Notes: generated by a model from the sequence alone, not told the origin. 64,000 nt of DNA from Candidatus Peregrinibacteria bacterium CG_4_9_14_0_2_um_filter_53_11 (GCA_002788775.1 PFRX01000013.1:1-64000); one strand, 5' to 3'; shown: positions 8,453-17,466, numbered from the stretch's first letter. Translations and numbers: made by a program.

Positions 8453-9559
8453 TTAAACTTTCAACGGCATAATAATGTACAGGTAGTCGTCCTTTTTTGC
8501 GGAACGCACCACCACGGGAGTGAGCTTCTCGCTCATCTCGATGGAGACATTCTCTTTAAGATGCCCCAGTACGTCAAGCAGATACTGCGAATTTATGGCG
8601 ATTTTGTTGTTCTCGCCCTCCATGGTGATCTCGACTTCGGCCTTTTCCTCTCCCACGCTCGTCTCATCCGTGGCTATCTGAAGCTTGCCGTTATTAGTCG
8701 CCGTGAGCTTGATACTGTTGTTATTCTCGCGGGCAAAAAGGCTTACACGCTTGGTGGCCTGCGTAAGCTGGTCGGAAGCAACCTGAAACTTGGTGCGCGT
8801 AGCCTTCGGAATAATCTTCTCATAGTCGGGGAACTTACCTTCAATCAGACGTGAGAGGAGCTCGATCCCGTTAGCGGAAAAGAGTATCTGGTTCTTGGCG
8901 ATGCAGACATCCAGAGCGGCCCCTGCAGGGCACGAGTTGAGAATCCTTCCGAGCTCGAGCATCGTCCGAACCGGAATAACACACTCGATCTGGCCCTCAA
9001 CCTTCTTGCTCAGCTTGAGTTTCTTCTCTGCGAGACGGAAGCTGTCGGTCGCAACCATGGTGAGCACATCCTTATCACTCTGCATGTAGACACCGGCCAG
9101 GATAGGGCGTGAGCCCCCCACAGCGGCCGAGAAGACCGTTCGGTCGATCGCCTCTGAAAAGTCTTTGGCTGGAATCGTAAACGAGGTCTCCTTTTCCACC
9201 TTTGGAATGAGTGGGAACTCATCGGGCGAGATGCCTTTAATCTTGGTCTGTGAGCTCGCGGAGGCGATATGCAGGGTCATCCCGCCTTCCACTTTCATCT
9301 CAACCTGGTCATCGGTGAGCAGCGAGATGTAGTTGGTCAGCAACTTGGCCGGAACCGTGATGCTTCCTTCGTTTTTAACATCACCGGCGACGGCATAGTT
9401 AATCGCAATCTCAAGGTTGGTTGCAGAAAAAAACAGCTTCCCCTCAGCGGCCTTTAATAAAATATTATTTAAAACGGGCAGTGTTGAAGAAGTATTAACC
9501 GCAAGACTCACTATATCAAGTGCATACTTGAGATCTTTCTGCTTACATGTAATACGCAT
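8453..9559 (-). CDS. dnaN: DNA polymerase III beta sliding clamp
   Basis: This ring clamp tethers DNA polymerase to the template. The 368 residues fit three repeated clamp domains. The N-terminus MRITCKQKDLKYALDIVSLAV and C-terminus YIIMPLKV are typical, and AINSQYLLDVL is the conserved domain III segment. It is transcribed towards mfd (9-nt gap). Upstream lies a 507-bp non-coding region with DnaA-box-like motifs and an A+T-rich stretch, and a TATAAT box about 27 nt before the start. No dnaA gene is seen in this window. Confidence 0.97.
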   Translation of the reverse strand: MRITCKQKDLKYALDIVSLAVNTSSTLPVLNNILLKAAEGKLFFSATNLEIAINYAVAGDVKNEGSITVPAKLLTNYISLLTDDQVEMKVEGGMTLHIASASSQTKIKGISPDEFPLIPKVEKETSFTIPAKDFSEAIDRTVFSAAVGGSRPILAGVYMQSDKDVLTMVATDSFRLAEKKLKLSKKVEGQIECVIPVRTMLELGRILNSCPAGAALDVCIAKNQILFSANGIELLSRLIEGKFPDYEKIIPKATRTKFQVASDQLTQATKRVSLFARENNNSIKLTATNNGKLQIATDETSVGEEKAEVEITMEGENNKIAINSQYLLDVLGHLKENVSIEMSEKLTPVVVRSAKKDDYLYIIMPLKV

Positions 9560-9585
9560 ACCTGGTTCGGTTACAAGTCGAGGTC

Positions 9586-9614
9586 ATTATACGAAATGGA
9601 GCTATTAATACAAA
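9586..9614 (-). promoter_or_regulatory. probable dnaN promoter
   Basis: On the minus strand a TTTGTA -35-like box (9614-9609) and TATAAT (9591-9586) are separated by 17 nt. Transcription would start about 20 nt before the dnaN ATG. Confidence 0.5.
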
Positions 9615-9944
9615 TAAATAGAATATAAATATTTAATAACTGTTGTTGTTTATGCAGTTTGCATGAGCGCCTTAAACGTGGGCTGGTAGCTCTTCGCCCT
9701 CACGACCGGCCGCCCACCCTTTTAGTGAGGCCCGCCGGACCAGCGGCAGCTACATTTTTTACTCACTCTCTAACCTGTAAAAATTGAGAATCGGGCAGGA
9801 GGCTTCTTATAAGCCATCACAATAAATACGGGCGAATGCAATGTGGCCGGGAAACCCTCTCTTAAAGGGCTAAAAAGGGTGCAAAAAGTGTGCTATCCAA
9901 TCTTATGAGTACGTGCAAAACCTGTGTAGAACCGGTGTGTAACA
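9592..9944. other. candidate replication origin (oriC-like region)
   Basis: In the 507 bp between dnaN and the RNase J gene, four sites match the DnaA box (TGTGNAWAA) at 8 of 9 positions, all in one orientation within 67 bp: 9878-9886, 9912-9920, 9923-9931 and 9936-9944. A strongly A+T-rich stretch at 9592-9652 could be the unwinding element. A G+C-rich hairpin lies between them. Being next to dnaN is typical for origins. No perfect box is present and dnaA is not adjacent, so this is a hypothesis. Confidence 0.4.
9682..9760 (+). other. G+C-rich structured element with two competing stems
   Basis: GTAGCT (9686-9691) pairs with AGCTAC (9748-9753), enclosing GCCCTCAC (9696-9703) with GTGAGGC (9725-9731). 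A T-run follows at 9755-9760, so on the plus strand this resembles an intrinsic terminator. GCTGGT (9682-9687) can instead pair with ACCAGC (9739-9744), and the two pairings exclude each other. It could be a small RNA, a switch or an origin-associated structure. Confidence 0.4.
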
Positions 9945-10014
9945 CCTCAACGTTTTGTGGAGTTTTCGTCGATGAGCCGGGGGGGCAGTCTAAAACTTTC
10001 GCGCTTTACGCCCC

Positions 10015-10052
10015 ACAAAAAAAGAGCCGTGCAAAAGTACTTTGACGGCTCT
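10015..10052 (-). terminator. intrinsic terminator after the RNase J gene
   Basis: On the minus strand AGAGCCGT (10052-10045) pairs with ACGGCTCT (10030-10023) and is followed by a run of T (10022-10016). It lies 14 nt beyond the RNase J stop codon. Confidence 0.85.
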
Positions 10053-10066
10053 TAACAAGTTTTGAA

Positions 10067-12073
10067 CTAAACTTCGATAATCACCGGCAATATCAACGGG
10101 TTCCGCCCAATTTTTCGGTGGGTAAATCGGTCGAGAGCGGTGCGGACATAGGCCTTTACATCACCACGTTTCCAGCCTTTAAATCGCTCCAGTGCGGCCT
10201 CATAACCCTTACGAGCACGGCTAATCGTCTCTTTGACCAGCTCCTGTGACTCGTCCATGTAGATGAACCCACGGGTGATGATCTCGGGGTCTTTTACGAG
10301 CTTTTTAGTCTTGCCATCAACCGTAAGAAGTATTGTAAGTACGCCGTTCTGGGACATAATTTGTCGATCCATGATGATCTGTGCTCCCACATCACCGATG
10401 CCTTTGCCGTCAATCATGATGTAGTTTGCACTGACTTTTTCCTTTGTTGCGCGTGCCTGGCCGTTGTGGATCTCCAAGACGTCACCGTTTTCGATCACAA
10501 TGGCATTTTCTTGGCTGAGCCCCATAGCGCGCCCAATCTCCGCATGTGCATGGCGCATGTAGATCTCGCCGTGGACGGGAACGAGGCTGCGGGGTTTTAC
10601 CAGGTTGATCATAAGCTTGAGGTCCTCACGCTGGGCGTGTCCCGAGGTGTGAACGTCCATCACCTGGTTGAAGATCACACGTGCGCCGAGGCGGACGAGG
10701 TTGTTAATAACACTGAAGACGGCCTTCTCGTTTCCCGGAATGGGCGACGAGGAGAGGATGATCGTGTCCCCGGGTTTGATCCTGATCTGTGGGTGGTCGC
10801 CGAGTCCCATACGGGCAAGTGCCGAGACGGCCTCACCCTGGGCGCCAGTTGTAAGAATGAGGGTGTCCGCATCTTTAATACGGTTGGGCATCTGCTTGAT
10901 CGAGTTTACGATACCGGGAGGAGTCTTAATAAAAGAGAGCTCCTGGGCGATCGAGATGTTGTCGGACATACTGCGGCCCGAGACGTAGACCTTTCGGCCA
11001 TGGCGCGAGGCGGCGTTAATGAGGAACTGTAGGCGTCCAATAAGAGAGGAGAAGGCAGCGATGATAATGCGACCGGGAGCCTCTGCAATAACCTTTTCAA
11101 GGTTCTCTCCAACCTGCTTCTCTGAAAGTGTGTGCCCCGCCTTGAGGGCGTTCGTACTATCTGAAAAGAGAGCGGAGATGTTCTGATTCGCGAATGAACC
11201 GATCTTGGCGAAGTCGGTTGGCTCTTGATAGACCGGCGTAAGGTCAAACTTAAAGTCTCCCGTGTGGACGATGTTCCCCGCAGGTGACTTGAGCAGAATA
11301 CCCAAGCTGTCCGGGATGCTGTGGTTGACGCGGAACCAGTCTACGCTGAAGGAGCCGAAGCGCAGCGTCTTATCGGGATCGACCACGTGCATCTGGGCCT
11401 GTTTTGTAAGGTTGAACTCGTCGAGGCGCTTCTTTACCAGTCCCATACTTAACTTCGAGCCATAGATAGGCGGGAATTTGAGTTTTGGCAGTAGGTAGGG
11501 AATCGCACCAATATGGTCGAGGTGACCGTGGGTGATAAGAATCGCTCGGATCTTGTGTTCCTTTCCTTCAAGATAGGAGATATCGGGGATGACGTAATCA
11601 ACTCCCAGCATGTCCTCTTCCGGAAACTGAAACCCCACGTCGACAATAACAATGTCATTCTCGTACTCAAAGACCATCATGTTTTTCCCGACCTCGTCGA
11701 GTCCGCCAAGCGGGATACAGCGAAGAGGTTTGCCGCTCCCATGTGGAGCCGGCTGGGTTGGTTCGTGATGAGTTGTGGGAGCACGCTGCTGGGTGTGCGG
11801 TGCCTGAGGATTCCCCTCGGAACCGGCCCGTGCGCCTCCACGTGATCCGCCGCGTGAGCGTCGTCGGGGACGTCCGCCACGTTGGCTACCTCCCCCCGGG
11901 TTAGCGCTCGGCTGTGAACCTGCCTGACGATGAGTCGGGGCGGGTCGTGCGGGATGAGGAGCTGAACTGCCTGATTGTGCTTTTTCTGCGGCTACGCTAA
12001 AGGCGATTTGTTCACCTGCGGCACCGCCAATGTTCTGGCTAAGCCAGTTTTCTAGATTATCGGTATCTTTCAT
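10067..12073 (-). CDS. rnj: ribonuclease J with Gly/Arg-rich N-terminal extension
   Basis: This metallo-beta-lactamase/beta-CASP RNase does 5'-3' exonuclease and endonuclease work in mRNA decay and rRNA maturation. Of 668 residues, the first 120 or so are low-complexity with RGG-like repeats, probably a disordered RNA-binding tail. The nuclease core begins near LRCIPLGGLDEVGKN. The metal site HGHLDHIGA lies near residue 180, GDFKFD near 270, and the beta-CASP and C-terminal parts follow. The start is ATG 12073, 6 nt from a TAGTACTA palindrome. With RNase Y (47604) the organism has a Bacillus-like decay set. Confidence 0.95.
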   Translation of the reverse strand: MKDTDNLENWLSQNIGGAAGEQIAFSVAAEKAQSGSSAPHPARPAPTHRQAGSQPSANPGGGSQRGGRPRRRSRGGSRGGARAGSEGNPQAPHTQQRAPTTHHEPTQPAPHGSGKPLRCIPLGGLDEVGKNMMVFEYENDIVIVDVGFQFPEEDMLGVDYVIPDISYLEGKEHKIRAILITHGHLDHIGAIPYLLPKLKFPPIYGSKLSMGLVKKRLDEFNLTKQAQMHVVDPDKTLRFGSFSVDWFRVNHSIPDSLGILLKSPAGNIVHTGDFKFDLTPVYQEPTDFAKIGSFANQNISALFSDSTNALKAGHTLSEKQVGENLEKVIAEAPGRIIIAAFSSLIGRLQFLINAASRHGRKVYVSGRSMSDNISIAQELSFIKTPPGIVNSIKQMPNRIKDADTLILTTGAQGEAVSALARMGLGDHPQIRIKPGDTIILSSSPIPGNEKAVFSVINNLVRLGARVIFNQVMDVHTSGHAQREDLKLMINLVKPRSLVPVHGEIYMRHAHAEIGRAMGLSQENAIVIENGDVLEIHNGQARATKEKVSANYIMIDGKGIGDVGAQIIMDRQIMSQNGVLTILLTVDGKTKKLVKDPEIITRGFIYMDESQELVKETISRARKGYEAALERFKGWKRGDVKAYVRTALDRFTHRKIGRNPLILPVIIEV

Positions 12074-12079
12074 GTTCGT

Positions 12080-12107
12080 TAGTACTACTAGTATAGTACT
12101 ACTTTCT
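12080..12107. repeat. TAGTACTA palindromes upstream of rnj (left arm of a 14-bp inverted repeat)
   Basis: TAGTACTA occurs at 12080-12087 and 12094-12101. The second copy extends to TAGTACTACTTTCT (12094-12107), an exact inverted copy of 12714-12727 beyond the next gene. It overlaps the probable rnj promoter (TATACT on the minus strand, 12095-12090), so a shared operator is one reading. Confidence 0.6.
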
Positions 12108-12126
12108 TCTTTTGCCTATGGGAGGC

Positions 12127-12699
12127 CTAGTTGTCCGACTTCTCACCGACGGCATCTTCCATGCCGGGGTGGTTGATCGAGATAACAGCACCGCTCGAGC
12201 TGACGTTGACGCTCCGTGGCTGAGCCAGGGCGCCGGCGTTAACACCTTCGGCATCGCTGGGCATACGGTAGTCGATTACGATGGAGTGATTACCACCGAG
12301 TTCTTCTGCGCGTACCGCGGTAATCTGGGCGAAGGCGGGCAGCTGTTTGGCAACGCCGGGGAAGAGCTCCGCGACTCGTTTTGCCTGCTGTTCCGGGTCC
12401 ACCCCCTGCTGTTGAGCAAGGTTGAGATCGGCGAGCGCCTGTGCGAGGCGAGCCTCAGGCTTTTCCAGGATCCCCTTCGCCTCACCCTTGTCCTCGGCGA
12501 GTCCGCTTAGGCGTGAGTCGGCGAGTCGGGCTGCCTCGGCGGCCTTGGCCAGGGCGTCGTCGGGAGTTTCCTCGGCTGAGCGTTCGGGAGCGTTTGTAGG
12601 CTGGTTCTCAACGGCCTGGAAGGCCTGGTTAAGTTGATCGTCCAATCCCTCATTACGTGGTTCTGGTGCTGCTGAGGTTGATTCCTGTGGCTTACCCAT
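12127..12699 (-). CDS. hypothetical acidic protein
   Basis: A 190-residue soluble, acidic protein. Residues 1-55 are low-complexity (Pro, Glu, Ala, Asn), 55-125 look like a long amphipathic helix or coiled coil, and 125-190 look like a small beta-rich domain (HSIVIDYRM, SVNVSSSGAVISINH). There are no membrane segments. It lies upstream of rnj on the same strand with a 53-nt gap, and a 14-bp inverted repeat flanks the gene. A consensus promoter precedes it. No family was recognised. Partnership with RNase J is only suggested by position. Confidence 0.6.
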   Translation of the reverse strand: MGKPQESTSAAPEPRNEGLDDQLNQAFQAVENQPTNAPERSAEETPDDALAKAAEAARLADSRLSGLAEDKGEAKGILEKPEARLAQALADLNLAQQQGVDPEQQAKRVAELFPGVAKQLPAFAQITAVRAEELGGNHSIVIDYRMPSDAEGVNAGALAQPRSVNVSSSGAVISINHPGMEDAVGEKSDN

Positions 12700-12713
12700 G
12701 GCGTCGTGGTTTT

Positions 12714-12727
12714 AGAAAGTAGTACTA
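12714..12727. repeat. right arm of the 14-bp inverted repeat
   Basis: AGAAAGTAGTACTA is the exact reverse complement of 12094-12107. It lies in the 5' leader of the acidic-protein gene, between its promoter and start codon. No flanking target-site duplication is visible. Confidence 0.6.
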
Positions 12728-12749
12728 GGAAATAAAAATGATTCGCATC

Positions 12750-12778
12750 ATTATAGCACGCCGGTCTCGAAAGATCAA
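12750..12778 (-). promoter_or_regulatory. consensus promoter of the acidic-protein gene (and perhaps rnj)
   Basis: On the minus strand TTGATC (12778-12773), a 17-nt spacer and a perfect TATAAT (12755-12750). The predicted transcript starts near 12743 and includes one TAGTACTA palindrome in its leader. Confidence 0.65.
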
Positions 12779-12803
12779 CCGGGGCCATGGTATTATTCAT
12801 CAT

Positions 12804-14219
12804 ATGAAGGTTGCCATCATCGGTTACGGGCGGGAAGGTAAAGCTGTTACGGAGTACTTTCGGGGCAAAAAAAGTGCAGAACTTTTCGTCTGCGACGCCA
12901 ATGCCGAACTCAGCCTATCCCCCAACAAAATAACATCCGCCGCAAAAATCCATCTTAGGACCGGCCCGGACTACCTGCGCGGACTCGCCTCCTACGACCT
13001 CATCTTCCGAAGTCCCGGCGTCCCCTACCTCACATCCGAGCTACAAGCGGTTAAAGAAAAGCTTACGAGTGGGACGCGCTACTTTTTCGAAAAAGCCCCC
13101 TGCCCGATCATCGGAGTAACCGGCACCAAGGGGAAGGGAACAACCTGCACCCTCCTCTACGAGCTGCTCAAAAAGGGCTACAAGAAAGGCCGCGTCTTTT
13201 TTGGAGGGAACATCGGAACGCCCGCCCTCGGCTTTCTGGACGAGCTCACTCCCGACGATCTGGTCATCCTCGAGCTCTCCAGTTTCCAGTTGCAAGATCT
13301 CGACCGGAGTCCGCACATCGCCGTCGTTTTAGGTGTTACGGAAGATCACCTCGATCATCATAAAAACCGCAAAGAGTACGTTGACGCGAAGCGCACAATC
13401 GCCCAGCACCAAGGCAAAAACGACATGCTCATAGTAGATGCGGACGACGCTACGGCGCTGTCTTTTCTAAAGGGAAGTAAGGCGCGACCCTTTCAGATTT
13501 CGCTCGATGCCCACACAGAGCCGGGCGCCTTCGTGAAGGTTGGAAGTCTGGTTATCAACGACGGGGAGACGGGTCTTATCTTTGGCGAGCGCGGGGCCAC
13601 CGGTCTGCAGGGCGAGCATAATCTCTACAACATCCTCTCGGCAGCGATGGCTGCCCACCTCTGCGGCGTGCCGGTCGAGGTCATTCAGAAGGCGGTACAT
13701 GACTTTAAAGGCCTTCCGCATAGGCTCCAGCTGGTGCGCGAGCTCAAGGGTGCTCGTTACTACGACGACTCAGCCTCCACCAATCCTTCCACAACCGCCG
13801 CCGCAGTTGCCGCCTTCTCCCAGCCCACGACGCTCATCGTTGGAGGCTCAGACAAGCAGGCCGACTTTGCCCCGATGGCCAAGGCGATCGTCGAACAGCT
13901 CAACGTGAAGACCGTCATCATGATGGGGCAGACGGCACCTAAAATCGAGGCGGCGCTCGAAAAGGCCGCCGCAATCCAAGCGGAAGAGGTCGTCGCACGC
14001 ATAGAGGCGACTGGCCGGGACGTCCGCCGCCGCGAGGTCCAGCTTGAGCTGGTTACCGCCGAGACCTACCAAGAAGCCTTCATGGTGGCCTACCTTACAG
14101 CCCAGCCGGGCGAGGTGGTTCTTCTCTCTCCGGGATGCGCGAGCTTCGACATGTTCGACAGTTACGAGCACCGTGGAGAGGTCTTCACCCGCTACATTGA
14201 AGGACTCGGGGAAGAGTAG
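12804..14219 (+). CDS. murD: UDP-N-acetylmuramoylalanine-D-glutamate ligase
   Basis: It adds D-Glu to UDP-MurNAc-L-Ala in cytoplasmic peptidoglycan precursor synthesis. The 471-residue product has an N-terminal nucleotide-binding strand (MKVAIIGYGREGKA), the ATP loop GVTGTKGKGTT near residues 104-114, LELSSFQL near 155, the HNLYNILSA segment and the C-terminal Mur ligase domain. ATG 12804 is preferred over an in-frame upstream start at 12738: the protein family begins here and an extended -10, TGG-TATTAT (12791-12796), lies 7 nt upstream. It converges on the flippase gene with an 8-nt gap. Confidence 0.95.
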   Translation: MKVAIIGYGREGKAVTEYFRGKKSAELFVCDANAELSLSPNKITSAAKIHLRTGPDYLRGLASYDLIFRSPGVPYLTSELQAVKEKLTSGTRYFFEKAPCPIIGVTGTKGKGTTCTLLYELLKKGYKKGRVFFGGNIGTPALGFLDELTPDDLVILELSSFQLQDLDRSPHIAVVLGVTEDHLDHHKNRKEYVDAKRTIAQHQGKNDMLIVDADDATALSFLKGSKARPFQISLDAHTEPGAFVKVGSLVINDGETGLIFGERGATGLQGEHNLYNILSAAMAAHLCGVPVEVIQKAVHDFKGLPHRLQLVRELKGARYYDDSASTNPSTTAAAVAAFSQPTTLIVGGSDKQADFAPMAKAIVEQLNVKTVIMMGQTAPKIEAALEKAAAIQAEEVVARIEATGRDVRRREVQLELVTAETYQEAFMVAYLTAQPGEVVLLSPGCASFDMFDSYEHRGEVFTRYIEGLGEE

Positions 14220-14227
14220 GGCGCTTT

Positions 14228-15760
14228 CTAGGGCGTAAGCGGAGGTGGCGGATCATCCTTGGCAGGTTCTTTCTGTATGATCAGACGAACCATCTCTTTG
14301 GAGACCGCGCGCGTCAGGATCATGCTCAGGCCGAAGACGGCGGCTCCCAGCGGCACCAGAATGAGGAGACTCTTTGTGTGGAATAGGGCGCTGAGCGGGG
14401 CAGCCGTCAACCAGAGTACGAGCCCCATCGCACCCGTTGAGACAAAGGTTTTTGCGATGAAGGGAAGGTCCCATATATTACTGAGGTAGCGTCGGGCGAG
14501 CAGGGTCAGCGTGACGAACATGACGATCTCCGTTCCCACCACACTGAGTGCCGCACCAACAAAACCATAGCGTGGAGCCAGAATCACATTAAGCAGAATG
14601 TTGATCGTGGCGCCGATCCCGTTGGCGACAAGTACCAGTTTCTGCTGTCCTTTAGCGACCAGAACATACGTGAAGACGACGTGCAAAAATGTGAAGACCA
14701 GGGCCCCAAGCAGGATTCGCAGCGCCAGATCCGAGCCATAAATAACGGCACCGTCGGCGGCTCTGTGGGTTAGGAACTCCGGGCTGCTCACGGCCGCCGT
14801 AAGCTGCCAGCTCAACATGAAACCACCCATCAGAATCGGCAGACTCAGTGTAACCATGGTGTTAAGGGCGTAACGAACGATCTTCTCAGCGCGCTGTCGG
14901 TTGACCACGATGCTCGCCGTGAGTATCGGCAGAACCGAGTTCATAAAGTAGTGTGGGACGATCTGCAGAATCTCAACAAACCGCATCGGAACGCCAAAAA
15001 GTCCCACCTGCTCCTTCTCTCCCAACAGTGAGAGGACGATCGTGCCCATGCGGAAGTAGATCGTGCCCAGCATGAGGGCTAGTCCATAGGGAAGGGCTTT
15101 AATCAGGATGTCTTTCCAGAAGTCCAACTCAAACCGGAATCGGACCACGGCGAGTTTAGAGGCGGCTCGATACGTTATGAGGACGGTGATAAGCCCCCCG
15201 ATGATCCAGGCCGTAAGTAGGTGCGGGAAACCGGCCGCGGGGTCATTCGGATAGAAGACCGTTATTGTGAGGACGATGTAGCCCACCGTGACGATCTTCC
15301 CGATAGAGAGGGCGATCGAGGTCCAGAACATCTTCAAATGATACTGCAGCAGCGAAGACATCGTGCCCGCAATGAGAGTGATGACCGTGGCGATCGAGAC
15401 GATACCCACACCCATGGGGATGGGCGTACCGCGGTAGGCGGGAATGAGGAAAGTTACAAAGAAGCCCAGGCCAAGGGCGGCAACGGCCAGAACGGTCCGG
15501 ATCGAGAGGACGTTCCCCAGAATTTTTTCGATCTTGTTGCCATGGTGGGCCATCTCTCGAACGGCGATTGTGAAGAGGCCGAAGTCGGCAATGATCGCAA
15601 AGAGAGCGGTGTAGTCGTAGATGGTGGTGTACTCACCGTAGGTCGAGCGGGAGAGGTAGTTTGTGATGAACTTAATGCTGACGATGCCCAGAACGGCAGT
15701 AATAAACTTGCCGATCACCTGCCAGGCCGTATTTGAGAATATTTTTCGCGCGAGTGACAC
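14228..15760 (-). CDS. Wzx/MOP-type polysaccharide flippase
   Basis: A 510-residue polytopic membrane protein with about 12-14 hydrophobic helices and the N-terminal pattern of O-antigen/exopolysaccharide transporters (LARKIFSNTAWQVIGKF, then STYGEYTTIYDYTALF). The family flips lipid-linked glycans outward across the membrane. The C-terminus is a short Pro-rich tail. It starts with GTG at 15760, 6 nt after a TACAAT box (minus strand, 15772-15767), so it is probably leaderless. The glycosyltransferases at 25650 and 28322 could supply the glycan, but this link is inference. Confidence 0.85.
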   Translation of the reverse strand: MSLARKIFSNTAWQVIGKFITAVLGIVSIKFITNYLSRSTYGEYTTIYDYTALFAIIADFGLFTIAVREMAHHGNKIEKILGNVLSIRTVLAVAALGLGFFVTFLIPAYRGTPIPMGVGIVSIATVITLIAGTMSSLLQYHLKMFWTSIALSIGKIVTVGYIVLTITVFYPNDPAAGFPHLLTAWIIGGLITVLITYRAASKLAVVRFRFELDFWKDILIKALPYGLALMLGTIYFRMGTIVLSLLGEKEQVGLFGVPMRFVEILQIVPHYFMNSVLPILTASIVVNRQRAEKIVRYALNTMVTLSLPILMGGFMLSWQLTAAVSSPEFLTHRAADGAVIYGSDLALRILLGALVFTFLHVVFTYVLVAKGQQKLVLVANGIGATINILLNVILAPRYGFVGAALSVVGTEIVMFVTLTLLARRYLSNIWDLPFIAKTFVSTGAMGLVLWLTAAPLSALFHTKSLLILVPLGAAVFGLSMILTRAVSKEMVRLIIQKEPAKDDPPPPLTP

Positions 15761-15826
15761 GAGCGCATTGTACTCGGAACCGGAGCCTGGTGGTAGGCGG
15801 GGTGTAAAAGGCGTATTATATAGTTA

Positions 15827-16927
15827 ATGCAAGAATTAAAACCAAAACTGGAAGAGTACTTACGTCAGTTCCAACGCGGAGTCGAGGTTCTGGACCTCCC
15901 CAAGAAAAAAGCGCGAATCGTCGAGCTCGAGAGTCTCTCATCCGAGCCGGAGTTCTGGAACGACCAGGCCCGGGCACGCAGCCTAACGCAAGAGCTCAAA
16001 CACGCTCAGGTACTTGTGAAGGACTGGGAGGATGGAGTTCGCGATGCCAACGAGCTGCTGGATCTTCTTCCCACGATTCGTCCCGAAGAAGACCCCCAGG
16101 CCGCTGCAGAGTTTCGCGGAATGGTTGAGGAGCTCGGGAAGCGCTTCGACCGTCTCAATCGTGAGTCGTTCTTTTCCGGCAAGTATGACTCCAACAACGC
16201 GATCGTCACGATCTACGCCGGTACGGGCGGTAAAGATGCCCAAGACTGGGCCGAGATGCTCCTTCGCATGTATATGCGCTACGCTGAGAGAACGGCCGAA
16301 AGTGTCGAACTCATGGACGAGACTCGCGGAGACGAGGCGGGCATCAAGAGCGCCACTATTATGATCAGCGGGATCTACTCGTACGCCTATTTAAAAGGCG
16401 AAAAAGGAGTACATCGCCTGGTTCGACTCTCACCATTCAATGCAAAAAACTCCCGTGAGACCTCGTTTGCCATGGTGGAGGTTCTCCCCGAGATCCCCGA
16501 TGTGGGAGAGATCAACCTCAATCCCGACGATATCAAGATGGACAGCTTCCGTGCGAGTGGAGCCGGTGGACAGAACGTCAACAAGGTCAGTACGGCCGTT
16601 CGCCTCACACACGAGCCCACGGGCATCGTCGTCAGCTGCCAGAGTGAGCGGTCTCAAGCTCAAAACAGGGAGCGCGCCATGGCTATCTTGGCGGCCAAGT
16701 TGGCTCACCTAAAAGAAGAACAGCACGCAAAGGAGTTGAAGGACATTAAAGGTGGGCACACCGAGACGTCGTGGGGCAACCAGATTCGCTCATACGTTCT
16801 GCACCCCTACACAATGGTAAAGGATCACCGCACCAGCTATGAGACCTCGCAGGTGGATAAGGTTCTGGATGGAGAGCTTACCGGCTTCATCGAAGCCGAA
16901 ATCGAGTGGATGAATGCCGAAAAATAG
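15827..16927 (+). CDS. prfB: peptide chain release factor 2
   Basis: RF2 ends translation at UAA and UGA. The 366-residue product carries the stop-codon tripeptide SPF (near residue 201, [10 protein letters not shown]) and the catalytic [10 protein letters not shown] (near 244-253), with the normal N-terminal coiled coil. The frame is continuous from ATG 15827. There is no in-frame TGA near codon 25, so the autoregulatory +1 frameshift found in many bacteria is absent. Its presence agrees with UGA being a stop here. A -10-like TATTAT (15814-15819) lies 7 nt upstream. def follows after 15 nt. Confidence 0.97.
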   Translation: MQELKPKLEEYLRQFQRGVEVLDLPKKKARIVELESLSSEPEFWNDQARARSLTQELKHAQVLVKDWEDGVRDANELLDLLPTIRPEEDPQAAAEFRGMVEELGKRFDRLNRESFFSGKYDSNNAIVTIYAGTGGKDAQDWAEMLLRMYMRYAERTAESVELMDETRGDEAGIKSATIMISGIYSYAYLKGEKGVHRLVRLSPFNAKNSRETSFAMVEVLPEIPDVGEINLNPDDIKMDSFRASGAGGQNVNKVSTAVRLTHEPTGIVVSCQSERSQAQNRERAMAILAAKLAHLKEEQHAKELKDIKGGHTETSWGNQIRSYVLHPYTMVKDHRTSYETSQVDKVLDGELTGFIEAEIEWMNAEK

Positions 16928-16942
16928 GGTATCTTTTGCGCG

Positions 16943-17434
16943 ATGGCGGTCCTTCCAATCGAAAAAGGTACGGAGAATAAGATCCTTCGAACGCACTCGA
17001 AAGAGGTAAAGACGATCGACAAGAAGATCAAAAAGTTCGTCAACGACATGATCGAGACGATGTTTGACGCCGATGGTATAGGCATTGCCGCACCACAAGT
17101 GGGAGTGAACCTCCGCATTTTTATCGCGCGTCTCAACTTCGACACGCCTCACGAGATGATCGTCCCAATGATCAATCCGGTTTTGGAGAACTTTTCTAAG
17201 AAGACCACCAACGTTGAAGAGGGCTGCTTAAGTATCCCCGGCCGCTTTGGAAAGGTGCGACGCTCAAGTACTGTAACCGTCCACTACACCGATATCAAAG
17301 GGAAGCGCGTCACCCTTCACCTAGAGGGACTCAACGCTCGCATTATGCAGCACGAGACCGACCACCTTGACGCAACGCTCATTGCTGATAAGATGACCTC
17401 CTCTTCTGCCGCCAAAGAGGGCAAAGACGAGTAA
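16943..17434 (+). CDS. def: peptide deformylase
   Basis: It removes the formyl group from the N-terminal Met of new proteins. All three motifs are present in 163 residues: GIGIAAPQVG (about 46-55), EGCLSIPG (about 93-100, metal-binding Cys) and QHETDHLDATL (about 136, HExxH). The third motif has Thr in place of the usual hydrophobic residue after HE. It lies 15 nt after prfB, so they may share a transcript, but it also has a -10-like TATCTT (16930-16935) 7 nt before the ATG. Confidence 0.96.
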   Translation: MAVLPIEKGTENKILRTHSKEVKTIDKKIKKFVNDMIETMFDADGIGIAAPQVGVNLRIFIARLNFDTPHEMIVPMINPVLENFSKKTTNVEEGCLSIPGRFGKVRRSSTVTVHYTDIKGKRVTLHLEGLNARIMQHETDHLDATLIADKMTSSSAAKEGKDE

Positions 17435-17466
17435 CATTTTATCGGGCGTGCGGTAGTCATTAACGT

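Noticed and set aside
9560-10066. RNase P RNA or 4.5S RNA in the gap
   Set aside because: The conserved signatures (GAAAGUCC-type P4 region; GGAAGCAG-type SRP loop) were not found on either strand.
15827-15910. Programmed +1 frameshift in prfB
   Set aside because: The RF2 frame is open from the start codon, and no in-frame TGA or slippery CTTTGA was found near codon 25.
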